From Halosimplex salinum (GTDB lineage: Archaea > Halobacteriota > Halobacteria > Halobacteriales > Haloarculaceae), in NCBI RefSeq assembly GCF_003730195.1, contig NZ_QWGG01000003.1:248001-312000 (forward strand): 64,000 nucleotides of DNA, given 5' to 3'. Every line of letters begins with the position of its first letter. Position 1 is the first letter of the stretch. The notes under the pieces are model-generated. The model made no database searches and was not told where the DNA came from. It was given only the letters and a program-made list of their open reading frames with translations. The translations under genes were made by a program, and so were the position numbers. Below are positions 1 through 7,723 of the stretch, piece by piece.

Positions 1-510
1 GGGTTCGTCGGGCAGGTCCGCTCCGTCAACGAGGACGTGGAGAAACGGGCGGACGCGGCCATCGCGGCCGTCGACCGCCTGGAGCGCCGCGTCGGCGAAC
101 TCGAAGCGCTCACCGAGGGCCCGGCCCGCGGCGGGCGGGGCGACGACCGTCACCGGTCGGCCGGGGGCGGTCACGGGCGCGCCGGACCGGAGAACCCCGA
201 GCGGTCCGTCGACCGGGTCGTCACCGGCGGCGACCAGGGACGGGGACGGGACGCCGGCGGAGCGAACGGCCAGGGCCGCGGCGCGGGCGCGGGCGCCGGC
301 AACGGGGCCGGAACGGGAGCGGGTGGCCGTGGCGGGGCCGGCCGTCGCGCTGGAACCGGCGGAGCCGGCGGCCGCGCCGGGACTGCGAACGGCAGCGGCC
401 GCGCCGACACCGACGGGGACGCCGATCAGGAGATGCTGTCCGACACGTTCGACCGCGACGACGACGACGGCGACGGTATCCTGACCGCGATCCGTTCGAA
501 ACTGCCGTGA
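1..510 (+). CDS. Partial coiled-coil protein at head of pilus cluster (C-terminal part)
   Basis: The reading frame is open from base 1, so the true start lies upstream of the window. The visible N-terminal part is a heptad-like helix (VDRLERRVGELEAL). It is followed by a long low-complexity Gly/Ala/Arg/Asp segment and an acidic tail ending ILTAIRSKLP. The stop overlaps the next start as GTGA (507-510), which ties it to the pilus genes downstream. The arrangement resembles the haloarchaeal coiled-coil family (DUF7310-type, from memory) that precedes pilus ATPases. Its biochemical role is unknown; a structural or scaffold role in the secretion machine is inference. Confidence 0.7.
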   Translation, partial: GFVGQVRSVNEDVEKRADAAIAAVDRLERRVGELEALTEGPARGGRGDDRHRSAGGGHGRAGPENPERSVDRVVTGGDQGRGRDAGGANGQGRGAGAGAGNGAGTGAGGRGGAGRRAGTGGAGGRAGTANGSGRADTDGDADQEMLSDTFDRDDDDGDGILTAIRSKLP

Positions 511-974
511 TCCGCGTCCTCCTTGCAGTCGTCCTGACCGTCGTGCTGCTCGGGATCGCGTTGCCGGCGATCGACCACGCGGCCGGCGCCAACAGCGACG
601 GGCGTGTCGGGAGTATCGCCAGTCAGTTCGAACAGACCGCAGTCGAACTCGACGAGCGGGAAGACCTTCCCCCGAGAGGCGTGCAGGGTCCCCAACGGGT
701 CCTGGAGGTGGAGTTCCCGACCCCGTCGCTCACGGCGACTTCGGTCCTGAAGTTCCAGATCGAGTACTTCCCAGACGAGAGACACAGTATCATCACCTAC
801 CGCGTGGGAGGGCGTCCCGAGCGGACCCACCACGTCGACGCACCGGTCGTCAACGCCGACGGCGGGACGCTGAAGCTGGGGCGGATCACCGGACATCAGG
901 AGTTTATCCTCCGGCTCGAACGGGAGCGCGGGACGGGCGACTCGATCATCCGGGTCCACCGGGTCGGCGGGTGA
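507..974 (+). CDS. Pseudopilin-like membrane-anchored protein of pilus cluster
   Basis: 155 residues with a GTG start overlapping the previous stop by 4 bp. Residues 1-20 (MIRVLLAVVLTVVLLGIALP) form one hydrophobic helix, followed by about 130 soluble residues rich in beta-prone stretches. This is the layout of a minor pilin or of the haloarchaeal DUF7311-type proteins found between the coiled-coil gene and the ATPase gene; the family name is from memory. It is probably exported and anchored in the membrane. No clear archaeal class III signal peptide (basic n-region plus cleavage site) is visible, so pilin processing is uncertain. Confidence 0.7.
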   Translation: MIRVLLAVVLTVVLLGIALPAIDHAAGANSDGRVGSIASQFEQTAVELDEREDLPPRGVQGPQRVLEVEFPTPSLTATSVLKFQIEYFPDERHSIITYRVGGRPERTHHVDAPVVNADGGTLKLGRITGHQEFILRLERERGTGDSIIRVHRVGG

Positions 975-1045
975 CCCGGTCACGTCGGCGAGACGCTCGC
1001 TCCCGCGTGTAGAAGTTTAAGACCGAACACGCGGCCACTCCCGGC

Positions 1046-2980
1046 ATGGCAAAGGGTACGTTCTCTCTGGGGTCGGTCCTCGGCGCGGTCGGGCTCGACG
1101 GTCTGGCCGGCGAGGGGCCGGACCAGACGGACGACGGTCCCTGTACCTGCGATCTGACCATCGAGGAGGGGACGCTGCTGGTCGACGCCTCGGCGTGTGA
1201 CGGCGACGGCGACCTGCGGGCGTCGCCGGCGTGTCGGGCGACGGTCGTCCGCCAACTCGCCGACCACACCGTCGGCGGGCTGGTCGTCCGGTCGAGCGGG
1301 CTGGAGTACCGCTACGGCGACCGCGCGCTCGACCTGCTCGGGACCGCCGGCCGGTTCGTCGACCTGCTGGGCGAGCGCGACGAGCGCCTCGCCGGGGCCG
1401 CCGCGACCGACCCGCTCTCGGTCGCCGAGGAGGTTGAGACGCGCGTCGGCCCGGTCGCCGACATCGCGACGCAGGCGGGGCTGGTCGGCGCGGCGGCCGA
1501 CGTCGAGGACTACGACGCGGCGCTGGCCCCGACCGTCGGCCTGACCGTCGGTCACTACTTCGTCGACCGGGCCGTCGACGACGGCGCACGGCTGCGGGAC
1601 GTGAGGGAACTGCCGACCGGCAGCACGGCACGTATCTACGGCCGCGAGGACTCCGTCCCCCTGTACTCGCTGGACGTGGTCGACGTGAGCCTCTCGGTCG
1701 ACCAGCGCGAACTCCTGCTGAAGGGGTACGAGGCCATCGCGAAGGGGTTAGTCGAGGGCGACCGTCGGGCCTCGCGGGCCGTCGAGTACGTCAGCGACGG
1801 CGAGGTCGACCCGATCCTGACGTCGATCCTCGGGAAGCACACGCAGGGGTACGGCGTGCTGGAGGACCTGTTCGCGGACCCGCGGGTGACAGACGTGTAC
1901 GCCACCTCGCCGGTCGGGTCGAACCCGATCCGGGTCGAGGTCGACGGGCAGGCGATGACGACGAACGTCCACCTCACCGAGGACGGCGGCGGGGCGCTGG
2001 CCTCACGCATCCGCCGGACGAGCGGACGGGCGTTCTCGCGGGCGACGCCGACCGTCGACGCGACGGCCGACCTGCAGAACGGGACCGGCCTCCGCGTGGC
2101 CGGGGTGACCGACCCCGTCGCGGAGGGGGTGGCCTTCGCCTTCCGCGAGCAGGCCGAGGACACGTTCACGCTGCCGGAACTCGTCAGGAACGGGACGATG
2201 CCCGCCGAGGCCGCGGGCTTCCTCTCGGTCGCCATCGAGCGCAACGCCGCCGCGCTCGTCGCCGGCACCCGCGGCGCCGGGAAGACGACCCTGCTGGGGA
2301 CGCTCCTCTACGAGGTCACGCCCGACACGCGGACGGTCGTCATCGAGGACACGCCCGAACTGCCGGTCGACCAGCTCCAGCAGTGCGACCGCGACGTGCA
2401 ACCCCTTCGAACGGGCACCGGCGACGGCCCGGAGATCAGCGCAGCCGACGCGCTCCGGACGGCGCTCCGACTCGGCGACGGGGCGCTCGTCGTCGGCGAG
2501 ATCCGCGGCGAAGAGGCGCGTGTCCTCTACGAGGCGATGCGGGTCGGCGCGAACGCCAACGCGGTGCTCGGAACGATCCACGGCGACGGCGCCGAAGAGG
2601 TGTACGAACGGGTCGTTTCCGACCTCGAGGTCCCCGCCTCCTCGTTCGGCGCGACCGACCTCGTGGTGACGGTCCAGGCCTACCGCACTCCGACGGGCCG
2701 CAAGCGCCGCCTCTCCGCTATCGAGGAGGTCATCGTCGGGGAAGACGGGATCCGCTTTGCCCCCCTCTACGAGATCGGGGACGACGTCGCCCGCTCGACC
2801 GACCGGATCGACCGCGGGGAGAGCCGCTTTCTCGACCGCCTCACCGGGCCGGCGGAGTCGTACGCGGACGTGCGAGCGGCGGTCAAGGAGCGCGGCGACC
2901 GGATCGCGACGATCGCGGACGACGGGAAGACGTCGCCGACGGAGGTCGCCGCGGCATACGCCGGACGGGGCGTCGAGTGA
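1046..2980 (+). CDS. Type II/IV secretion (pilus) ATPase, PilB/TadA-like
   Basis: 644 residues. This is the cytoplasmic ATPase that should power assembly of a type IV pilus-like structure. Walker A is GTRGAGKTT (residues 407-415, Lys413). The Asp-box region VVIEDTPELP follows at about 431-440, then the Walker B/His-box region GALVVGEIRGEEARVLYEAM near 480 and a TIHGDGAEEVYERVV segment. The roughly 270-residue N-terminal part is less conserved and has a CTC motif near residue 34. ATG at 1046 lies 71 bp after the upstream stop. The F-type platform gene follows within a few bases, as in haloarchaeal pil clusters. FlaI/ArlI is the main alternative, but no archaellum genes are nearby. Confidence 0.92.
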   Translation: MAKGTFSLGSVLGAVGLDGLAGEGPDQTDDGPCTCDLTIEEGTLLVDASACDGDGDLRASPACRATVVRQLADHTVGGLVVRSSGLEYRYGDRALDLLGTAGRFVDLLGERDERLAGAAATDPLSVAEEVETRVGPVADIATQAGLVGAAADVEDYDAALAPTVGLTVGHYFVDRAVDDGARLRDVRELPTGSTARIYGREDSVPLYSLDVVDVSLSVDQRELLLKGYEAIAKGLVEGDRRASRAVEYVSDGEVDPILTSILGKHTQGYGVLEDLFADPRVTDVYATSPVGSNPIRVEVDGQAMTTNVHLTEDGGGALASRIRRTSGRAFSRATPTVDATADLQNGTGLRVAGVTDPVAEGVAFAFREQAEDTFTLPELVRNGTMPAEAAGFLSVAIERNAAALVAGTRGAGKTTLLGTLLYEVTPDTRTVVIEDTPELPVDQLQQCDRDVQPLRTGTGDGPEISAADALRTALRLGDGALVVGEIRGEEARVLYEAMRVGANANAVLGTIHGDGAEEVYERVVSDLEVPASSFGATDLVVTVQAYRTPTGRKRRLSAIEEVIVGEDGIRFAPLYEIGDDVARSTDRIDRGESRFLDRLTGPAESYADVRAAVKERGDRIATIADDGKTSPTEVAAAYAGRGVE

Positions 2981-2982
2981 CC

Positions 2983-4719
2983 ATGGGCTGGAAGGCCGGG
3001 CTCGTCCGCGCGCTCGCGCGTCTCTACCCCTACGAGGTCGAGACGAGCGACGAACTCGTCGACGCCGTGGCGTTCGTCGAGTCGCCGTTCACGCCGGAGA
3101 CAGTCGTCCAGGCCGGATACGGCGCGGGCGTGGTCGCGGCGGTCCTGACGACCGTCGTGACGTTCGCTATCGGTCAGCCGCTGTTCGCTCTTCTGGCCGT
3201 CCCCGTCGGTATCGGGGTGGTTCACGGCGCTCACACGTCGCCGACGATCCTCGCCGGCTTCCGCCGGACGGAGGCGCTGGGCGACACACCGAACCTGGTC
3301 GGTCGGGCCGTCCTGCGGATGCAGATCCAGCCGGCGACGGAGACGGCCGTCGAGTTCGCGGCCGAGACCGGCCACGGACCGCTCGCGGCGAGTCTGCAGA
3401 GCCACATCGACCGGTCGATCGGCTCGCCCCAGACGGGGCTGGTCTCGTTCGCCGAGGACTGGGCCGAGGACTTCCCGGCGCTCCGGCGAGCGGCCCACCT
3501 GCTGGCGACGGCCGAGGACGCGCCCCCCGACGAGCGCGAGCGGACGCTCGAACGGTCGCTGACGGCGGTCCTCAACGGGACGCGCGAGGAGATGGCCGAG
3601 TTCACCAGCGAGATCCGCGGGCCGACCACCGGCCTCTACGCGTTCGGCGTCATGCTCCCGCTCGCGCTCGTCGCGCTCGTGCCGGCCATCGGCCTCGCCG
3701 GCGGGTCGGACGGCGGGTTCTACCTCCCGATCGAGTTCTTCGTGCTCGTCTACGACGTGGCGCTCCCGGCCGGACTCGTCGCGGCGAGCGTCTGGCTGCT
3801 CCAGCGGCGACCGGTCGCGTTCCCGCCGCCGGCGGTCGGTCTCTCCCACCCCGACGTCCCGGACCGCCGCATCGAGGCGATGGGCGGCGGACTGGCCATC
3901 GGCCTCGTCGCCGCGGCCACGATGATGCTCATCGACCACGGGTTCCTCGCTCCGATCGCGGGCGTCGGACTGGGCCTCGGGACGGCCCTGCTCACGTACT
4001 TCGCCCCGATAAAGGCGGTCCGCGAGCACGTCAGGGCAGTGGAGGAACACCTCACCGACGCGCTGTTTCTCGTCGGTCGGCAGGTCGCGGAGGGGCAGGC
4101 CGTCGAGTCGGCCATCGGCCACGCCGGCGAGCGCGTCCCCGCCGAGACCGGCGAGGTGTTCGCACACGCCGCCGGCCTGCAGGAGCGCCTACACGTTACC
4201 GTCGACGAGGCCTTCTTCGGCGAGTACGGCTCGCTCACCGACGTTCCCAGCCCGCGCGCACACGGGATGGCGTCGCTCCTGTCGATCGCCGCCCACGAGG
4301 GGCGGCCGGCGGGGAGCGCGGTCGTGTCGATGGCCAACCACCTGGAGGAACTCCAGGAAGTCGAGGCCGAGGCCAAGCGAGAGCTCTCGGCGGTGACGGG
4401 GACGCTCGACAGCACGGCGGCGTACTTCGGGCCGCTGGTCGCCGGCGCGACCGTCGCGCTGGCCAAGACCATCGAGGACAGTTCGGGCACCGCCGCGGCC
4501 AGCGACCAGGTCGGACAGGCGCTGGCGGCCGACCAGTTGAGCCTCGTCGTCGGCGGCTACGTCCTCATGATGTCTGTCATCCTCACCACGCTCTCGATCG
4601 GACTGCGACACGGGCTCGACCGGTCGCTCGTCGGCTATCACGTCGGCCGGTCGCTCGTCTCCTCGACCCCCATCTACGTCGTCGCCGTCGTCGTCACGCA
4701 ACTGACGATAGGCTCCTGA
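2983..4719 (+). CDS. Type II secretion system F family (TadC/PilC-like) platform protein
   Basis: 578 residues. It is the polytopic inner-membrane platform that partners the upstream ATPase. Two T2SSF-like repeats are visible, each a soluble helical region followed by paired hydrophobic helices, with TM segments near residues 45-85, 215-275, 305-345 and 480-575. A GTG six bases upstream (2977) overlaps the ATPase stop as GTGA and may be the real start; ATG 2983 gives MGWKAGLV. Coupling to the ATPase gene supports one machine. No pilin is certain in the window, so the secreted subunit may be encoded elsewhere. Confidence 0.92.
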   Translation: MGWKAGLVRALARLYPYEVETSDELVDAVAFVESPFTPETVVQAGYGAGVVAAVLTTVVTFAIGQPLFALLAVPVGIGVVHGAHTSPTILAGFRRTEALGDTPNLVGRAVLRMQIQPATETAVEFAAETGHGPLAASLQSHIDRSIGSPQTGLVSFAEDWAEDFPALRRAAHLLATAEDAPPDERERTLERSLTAVLNGTREEMAEFTSEIRGPTTGLYAFGVMLPLALVALVPAIGLAGGSDGGFYLPIEFFVLVYDVALPAGLVAASVWLLQRRPVAFPPPAVGLSHPDVPDRRIEAMGGGLAIGLVAAATMMLIDHGFLAPIAGVGLGLGTALLTYFAPIKAVREHVRAVEEHLTDALFLVGRQVAEGQAVESAIGHAGERVPAETGEVFAHAAGLQERLHVTVDEAFFGEYGSLTDVPSPRAHGMASLLSIAAHEGRPAGSAVVSMANHLEELQEVEAEAKRELSAVTGTLDSTAAYFGPLVAGATVALAKTIEDSSGTAAASDQVGQALAADQLSLVVGGYVLMMSVILTTLSIGLRHGLDRSLVGYHVGRSLVSSTPIYVVAVVVTQLTIGS

Positions 4720-4736
4720 ACGCCCCCGGCGTCCCG

Positions 4737-4835
4737 CCGGCCGTGTCCGCCGCCCCACCGACCCCGCCGCCCCGCCGGCCGTGTCCGCCGTCCCACCGAC
4801 CCCGCCGCCCCGCCGGCCGTGTCCGCCGCCCCACC
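4737..4835. repeat. 38-bp tandem repeat, 2.6 copies, before a pilus-cluster promoter
   Basis: Units at 4737-4774 and 4775-4812 differ at one base (CGCC versus CGTC), and a partial third unit covers 4813-4835. It lies between the platform gene and the TATA box of the next gene. The unit is C-rich on the plus strand. Confidence 0.9.
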
Positions 4836-4851
4836 CGTCCTCGCGTGTTCG

Positions 4852-4859
4852 TTTAAATA
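4852..4859 (+). promoter_or_regulatory. TATA box for leaderless pilus-cluster gene
   Basis: TTTAAATA in an otherwise very GC-rich background. It ends 22 nt before ATG 4882, the distance expected of an archaeal promoter that gives a leaderless mRNA. It implies the two genes after the platform gene can be transcribed separately from the ATPase/platform operon. Confidence 0.6.
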
Positions 4860-4881
4860 CGATGACGGGACCAAGGGGAGT

Positions 4882-5409
4882 ATGGAACTGGAGTCGCCGG
4901 CAGACGCGTGGTACGTGTGGTTCGGCGTCGCGCTGGTGAGTCTGGCGTTCGTGGGGGTCGTCGCCTCCTTCCCGTCGGAGCCGGCGCCGGACACGCCAGC
5001 GGTGGCAAACGCCATCGACCGGACGACCGCGAGCGGCTACAACGCCACCGCGGAGTACGAGCACACAGCCGACCGCTGGTACGTCGCCAACAAGACCATC
5101 GTCATGAAAAACGACGGCGGCACGACCCGCGCGACCCTCTCCTACGCCCGGGTGGTGCCGGTCTGGGCCGACAGGTCGGGCGACGACCTCGAGAAGATAC
5201 TCCACGGGGAACCGATCTCCCACCAGTACAGCGGGGGGGTCGGGTGGACAGCCAAAGAGGAGTTCCGGAACGACATGACTTCGGCGTCCGACTTCGCGGA
5301 GAACAGCGTCGACGACCCCGACGTGCCGAAGTGGCGCGTCGCGGACGGACGGCTGGTCGTGAGACACGTCAAGTGGGGTGAGTACCGTGCGACGCTCGTC
5401 GACGCGTGA
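4882..5409 (+). CDS. Single-TM extracytoplasmic protein of pilus cluster
   Basis: 175 residues starting MELESPADAWYVW. One hydrophobic helix (about residues 10-30) is followed by a soluble domain with beta-like pattern, presumed outside the cell. ATG 4882 was chosen over an upstream in-frame start (4819) because it sits at the right distance from the TATA box. The 3' end overlaps the next gene by 32 bp. It resembles the DUF728x set of small haloarchaeal proteins linked to pilus ATPases (family recalled, not searched). A minor pilin or accessory subunit is the likely role. Confidence 0.75.
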   Translation: MELESPADAWYVWFGVALVSLAFVGVVASFPSEPAPDTPAVANAIDRTTASGYNATAEYEHTADRWYVANKTIVMKNDGGTTRATLSYARVVPVWADRSGDDLEKILHGEPISHQYSGGVGWTAKEEFRNDMTSASDFAENSVDDPDVPKWRVADGRLVVRHVKWGEYRATLVDA

Positions 5410-5920
5410 CGGCGGCCAGACGGAGCCGCTCGCGGCGCTGATCGCCGTCGCCGCGATGGCCATCGGCCTGAGCATCTACGCGGGCTACGTCACCGACACG
5501 CTCCCGGGGACGAGCCAGCGTGACGTGGCCGAGTCGGCCATCGACGACGTGTGGAACAAAGTCGAGGACGCCGGCGTGTACGATGCGAGCACGGGACTCG
5601 ACGGGCTGTACGACTCCTCGGACCCGTCGGGACTGCCGCAGGGATACTACGTCTACATCAACATCACACGCACCGAGGCCGGGGATAGCGAGAAACAGGC
5701 GCTGTTCGAATACGACGACCCGAGCGGCGGGGACGTGCCGCGTCACGTCGTCTACGGACCGCAGGGAGATCCGAATCATCCCAACGTCCTCAGCGAGGTC
5801 GAAGACCCCGATCTGGGCGTTCCCGACGGCGCGAGTACGGCGAGCCGTCCGATCCCGATCCAGCGCGGGCACGGCGACGTGGTCGCAGGCCGACTCAACG
5901 TCGCAGCGTGGGAACAGTGA
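5378..5920 (+). CDS. Pilin-like protein with N-terminal hydrophobic helix
   Basis: 180 residues. The N-terminus MSTVRRSSTRDGGQTEPLAA is basic and leads directly into a hydrophobic helix (about residues 18-36). The layout is like haloarchaeal pilins, in which a charged leader is cut before a Q-x-x-P-type helix start, but no cleavage was tested. The rest is a soluble domain with N-x-T sites. GTG 5378 lies inside the previous gene; GTG 5387 is an alternative start. It is the last gene of the pilus cluster and is probably co-transcribed with the preceding one. Confidence 0.7.
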   Translation: MSTVRRSSTRDGGQTEPLAALIAVAAMAIGLSIYAGYVTDTLPGTSQRDVAESAIDDVWNKVEDAGVYDASTGLDGLYDSSDPSGLPQGYYVYINITRTEAGDSEKQALFEYDDPSGGDVPRHVVYGPQGDPNHPNVLSEVEDPDLGVPDGASTASRPIPIQRGHGDVVAGRLNVAAWEQ

Positions 5921-5990
5921 CCGGAAACGCCGTGGCCGAACCGAACCCGACCGAAACCCGTACCCGTTCGCGACGCGACAGTCTCACTCG

Positions 5991-6347
5991 ATGACCGGAC
6001 CGTTCGCGGCGGACTCGATCGTAGTGGGGCTGGAGACGGGGCGACCCGAGCGCTATCTCCGGTTCGAGCCCGACGGGCTCGACGGGGACCGGTGGCTCCA
6101 CCGCGCGGACGAGTTCGACGAGACCCTCGACCGCGAGGCCGTCGTCGACCGGTACGCGCTGCCCGAGGCGGAGACGTATCGCGTCTCGGTCGTCGAGGTG
6201 CCCGACGGCGAGTCGCTTCGCATGGGGTCGGTCGCGGCGATGCACGGCCGCGGTGGGGGCGGCGACCTGGTGACGCTGACTATCCGCGAGTCCGTCCCCG
6301 ACGACTGGGTGGTCGAGGAGACGACGCTGGACGACCTGCTCGCGTGA
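5991..6347 (+). CDS. Small hypothetical protein (118 aa)
   Basis: ATG at 5991 begins MTGPFAADSIVVGLE. The protein is acidic and soluble, with no TM segment and no metal-binding motif. The pattern of short beta strands and the glycine-rich turn HGRGGGGDLVTL near residue 88 suggest a small beta-rich fold. I do not recognise the family. It lies between the pilus cluster and sepF on the same strand with its own spacing, so a link to either is not shown. Confidence 0.75.
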   Translation: MTGPFAADSIVVGLETGRPERYLRFEPDGLDGDRWLHRADEFDETLDREAVVDRYALPEAETYRVSVVEVPDGESLRMGSVAAMHGRGGGGDLVTLTIRESVPDDWVVEETTLDDLLA

Positions 6348-6434
6348 CACCGGAGGCCGCTCCAGCGGTGTGCGCGGCGGACGGGTCGTCGAGCGTCGCC
6401 CGCGAATGTCCGCGCGGCGAGGAGTGTCTGACGT

Positions 6435-6442
6435 AAAATACA
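6435..6442 (+). promoter_or_regulatory. TATA-like box upstream of sepF
   Basis: AAAATACA about 27 nt before ATG 6469, consistent with a leaderless archaeal transcript. Confidence 0.5.
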
Positions 6443-6468
6443 AACGGACAGCGACCGGGAGAGGTTGT

Positions 6469-6828
6469 ATGGGACTTATGAGCAAGATCCTCGGGGAATC
6501 AGGCGGAAGTCGGCAGAAGGAAGACTACATCGAGATCGAGAGCGACGGCGTCGACACCGCCGCGGCCGGGGCGTCGAAGCAGGTTCGGATCGCGAAGATT
6601 GGCGACAAGCAGGACGTCATCGACATCAAGGACGCCGTCTACGACGGCGACGTGGTGATCGCGGACATCACGCGTCACACGACCCAGGACCGGACGATGG
6701 AACACATCACGGACGAACTCAAGCAGGTCGCCAACGAGGTCGGCGGCGACATCGCCCAGAAGGGCGACGACCAGCTCATCATCACGCCCCACGGCGTCGC
6801 GATCAACCGCGACCCGCTGGGCCAGTAA
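6469..6828 (+). CDS. sepF: Cell division protein SepF (archaeal)
   Basis: 119 residues. SepF anchors FtsZ to the membrane at the division site in archaea that have FtsZ. The N-terminal MGLMSKILGE is the short amphipathic membrane-targeting helix. A charged linker follows, then the SepF fold with DKQDVIDIKDAVYDGDVVIADI (read here in two parts: DKQDVIDIKDAVYD and GDVVIADI) and the C-terminal ITPHGVAIN. Length and order match archaeal SepF. A second in-frame ATG (6478) would remove three residues. FtsZ genes are not in the window. Confidence 0.92.
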   Translation: MGLMSKILGESGGSRQKEDYIEIESDGVDTAAAGASKQVRIAKIGDKQDVIDIKDAVYDGDVVIADITRHTTQDRTMEHITDELKQVANEVGGDIAQKGDDQLIITPHGVAINRDPLGQ

Positions 6829-6840
6829 GCGACCCGCCGC

Positions 6841-6937
6841 TCCACCGCCTTCATCCGCCGACCGAGAGGGGAGCCGTCGCACCCTCCACCGCCTTCATCC
6901 GCCGACCGAGAGGGGAGCCGTCGCACCCTCCACCGCC
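6841..6937. repeat. 44-bp tandem repeat, two full copies plus 9 bp
   Basis: Identical units at 6841-6884 and 6885-6928, followed by the first nine bases of a third. It lies 12 bp past the sepF stop. The exact identity points to recent duplication. Confidence 0.93.
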
Positions 6938-7020
6938 GCGACCGCACGGGTGTTCGGGGGACGCTCCGCGGTCGCGCGAAGACGACTCCGTCTCCTCGCT
7001 TCCCAGAAAACATTTACCGG

Positions 7021-7114
7021 AACCGCCGGATACCGATGGTGACCGCCTCCCGCGAGAGGTGGTACCGGACAGGAACTGTGGACGGCCCTACCCATGACCA
7101 CAGTTCCGGCGGTT
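7021..7114. other. Nested inverted repeats in the 6829-7228 intergenic region
   Basis: The 400-base gap after sepF holds the tandem repeat above and two inverted repeats. GGAACTGTGG (7072-7081) pairs with CCACAGTTCC (7098-7107). AACCGCCGGA (7021-7030) pairs with TCCGGCGGTT (7105-7114). An AT-rich CATTTA lies just upstream at 7011-7016. No ORF or tRNA is apparent. It could be an operator, an RNA structure or a remnant of a mobile element. Confidence 0.6.
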
Positions 7115-7228
7115 CGGCCGGGATACTTCGTGTGCGCCTCCAGGAAGGCGACGTGTGGTACTACGTGTCAAACGTATTTATGTCTGCCGCGAACACTGTT
7201 CGACCGACTGTCGGGGTCGAGAAGAGCG

Positions 7229-7621
7229 TCAGACTTCGTCGGCTTCGTCGGGACTGTCCTCGACGGAGCGTTTCATCGAGTCGCGACGGCTCTTGGCGTC
7301 GCGCCCGGTCGCCTCGAGCAGGAAGTCGTTCTTCGCGTCGACCGCGTCCGCGGCGGCGTCGGCGTCCCCCTCGGCGATGACTTCCTCAGCGGGTCGCTCC
7401 ACGAAGTCGACTGCGAGTTTGTCTTTCTTGCCGCTGTACTCGACCGTCCCGGCGATGATGCGTTCGAACACCGGGTTGTCCGGGTCCTCGACCACGTACA
7501 GGTCGCTCCCCTTGAACTCCTCGGTGCCGGAGATGGTTCCGAAGTAGTCCTCGACGGTCGCCTCCATATCTTCGATGCGATCTTCGAGGTGTTCGCCCCG
7601 GCGCATCTTGTACTCCCGCAT
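7229..7621 (-). CDS. DUF5611-like protein
   Basis: 130 residues. The start at 7621 gives MREYKMRRGEHLEDRIEDME, which I recognise as the conserved opening of a haloarchaeal family (DUF5611 from memory); in-frame sequence up to 7690 is not needed. It is a soluble alpha/beta protein with the segment GTISGTEEFKGSDLYVVEDP in the middle and a charged C-terminal tail. Function is unknown. It converges with sepF across a 400-base gap and lies downstream of, and on the same strand as, the zinc-ribbon gene. Confidence 0.82.
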   Translation of the reverse strand: MREYKMRRGEHLEDRIEDMEATVEDYFGTISGTEEFKGSDLYVVEDPDNPVFERIIAGTVEYSGKKDKLAVDFVERPAEEVIAEGDADAAADAVDAKNDFLLEATGRDAKSRRDSMKRSVEDSPDEADEV

Positions 7622-7723
7622 GGGCGACCCTTTGCAAGCCCCGTTCTTACCTTTTTCGAGGACGCCGAGCCAGCGGCCCGGCCCGGTCACCGCTCGCAGT
7701 CGGCTCGACGTCGGCGCTCGGCG

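Noticed and set aside
4737-4835. Possible CRISPR array
   Set aside because: Units are adjacent without unique spacers. The same holds for the other tandem arrays in the window, and no cas genes are present.
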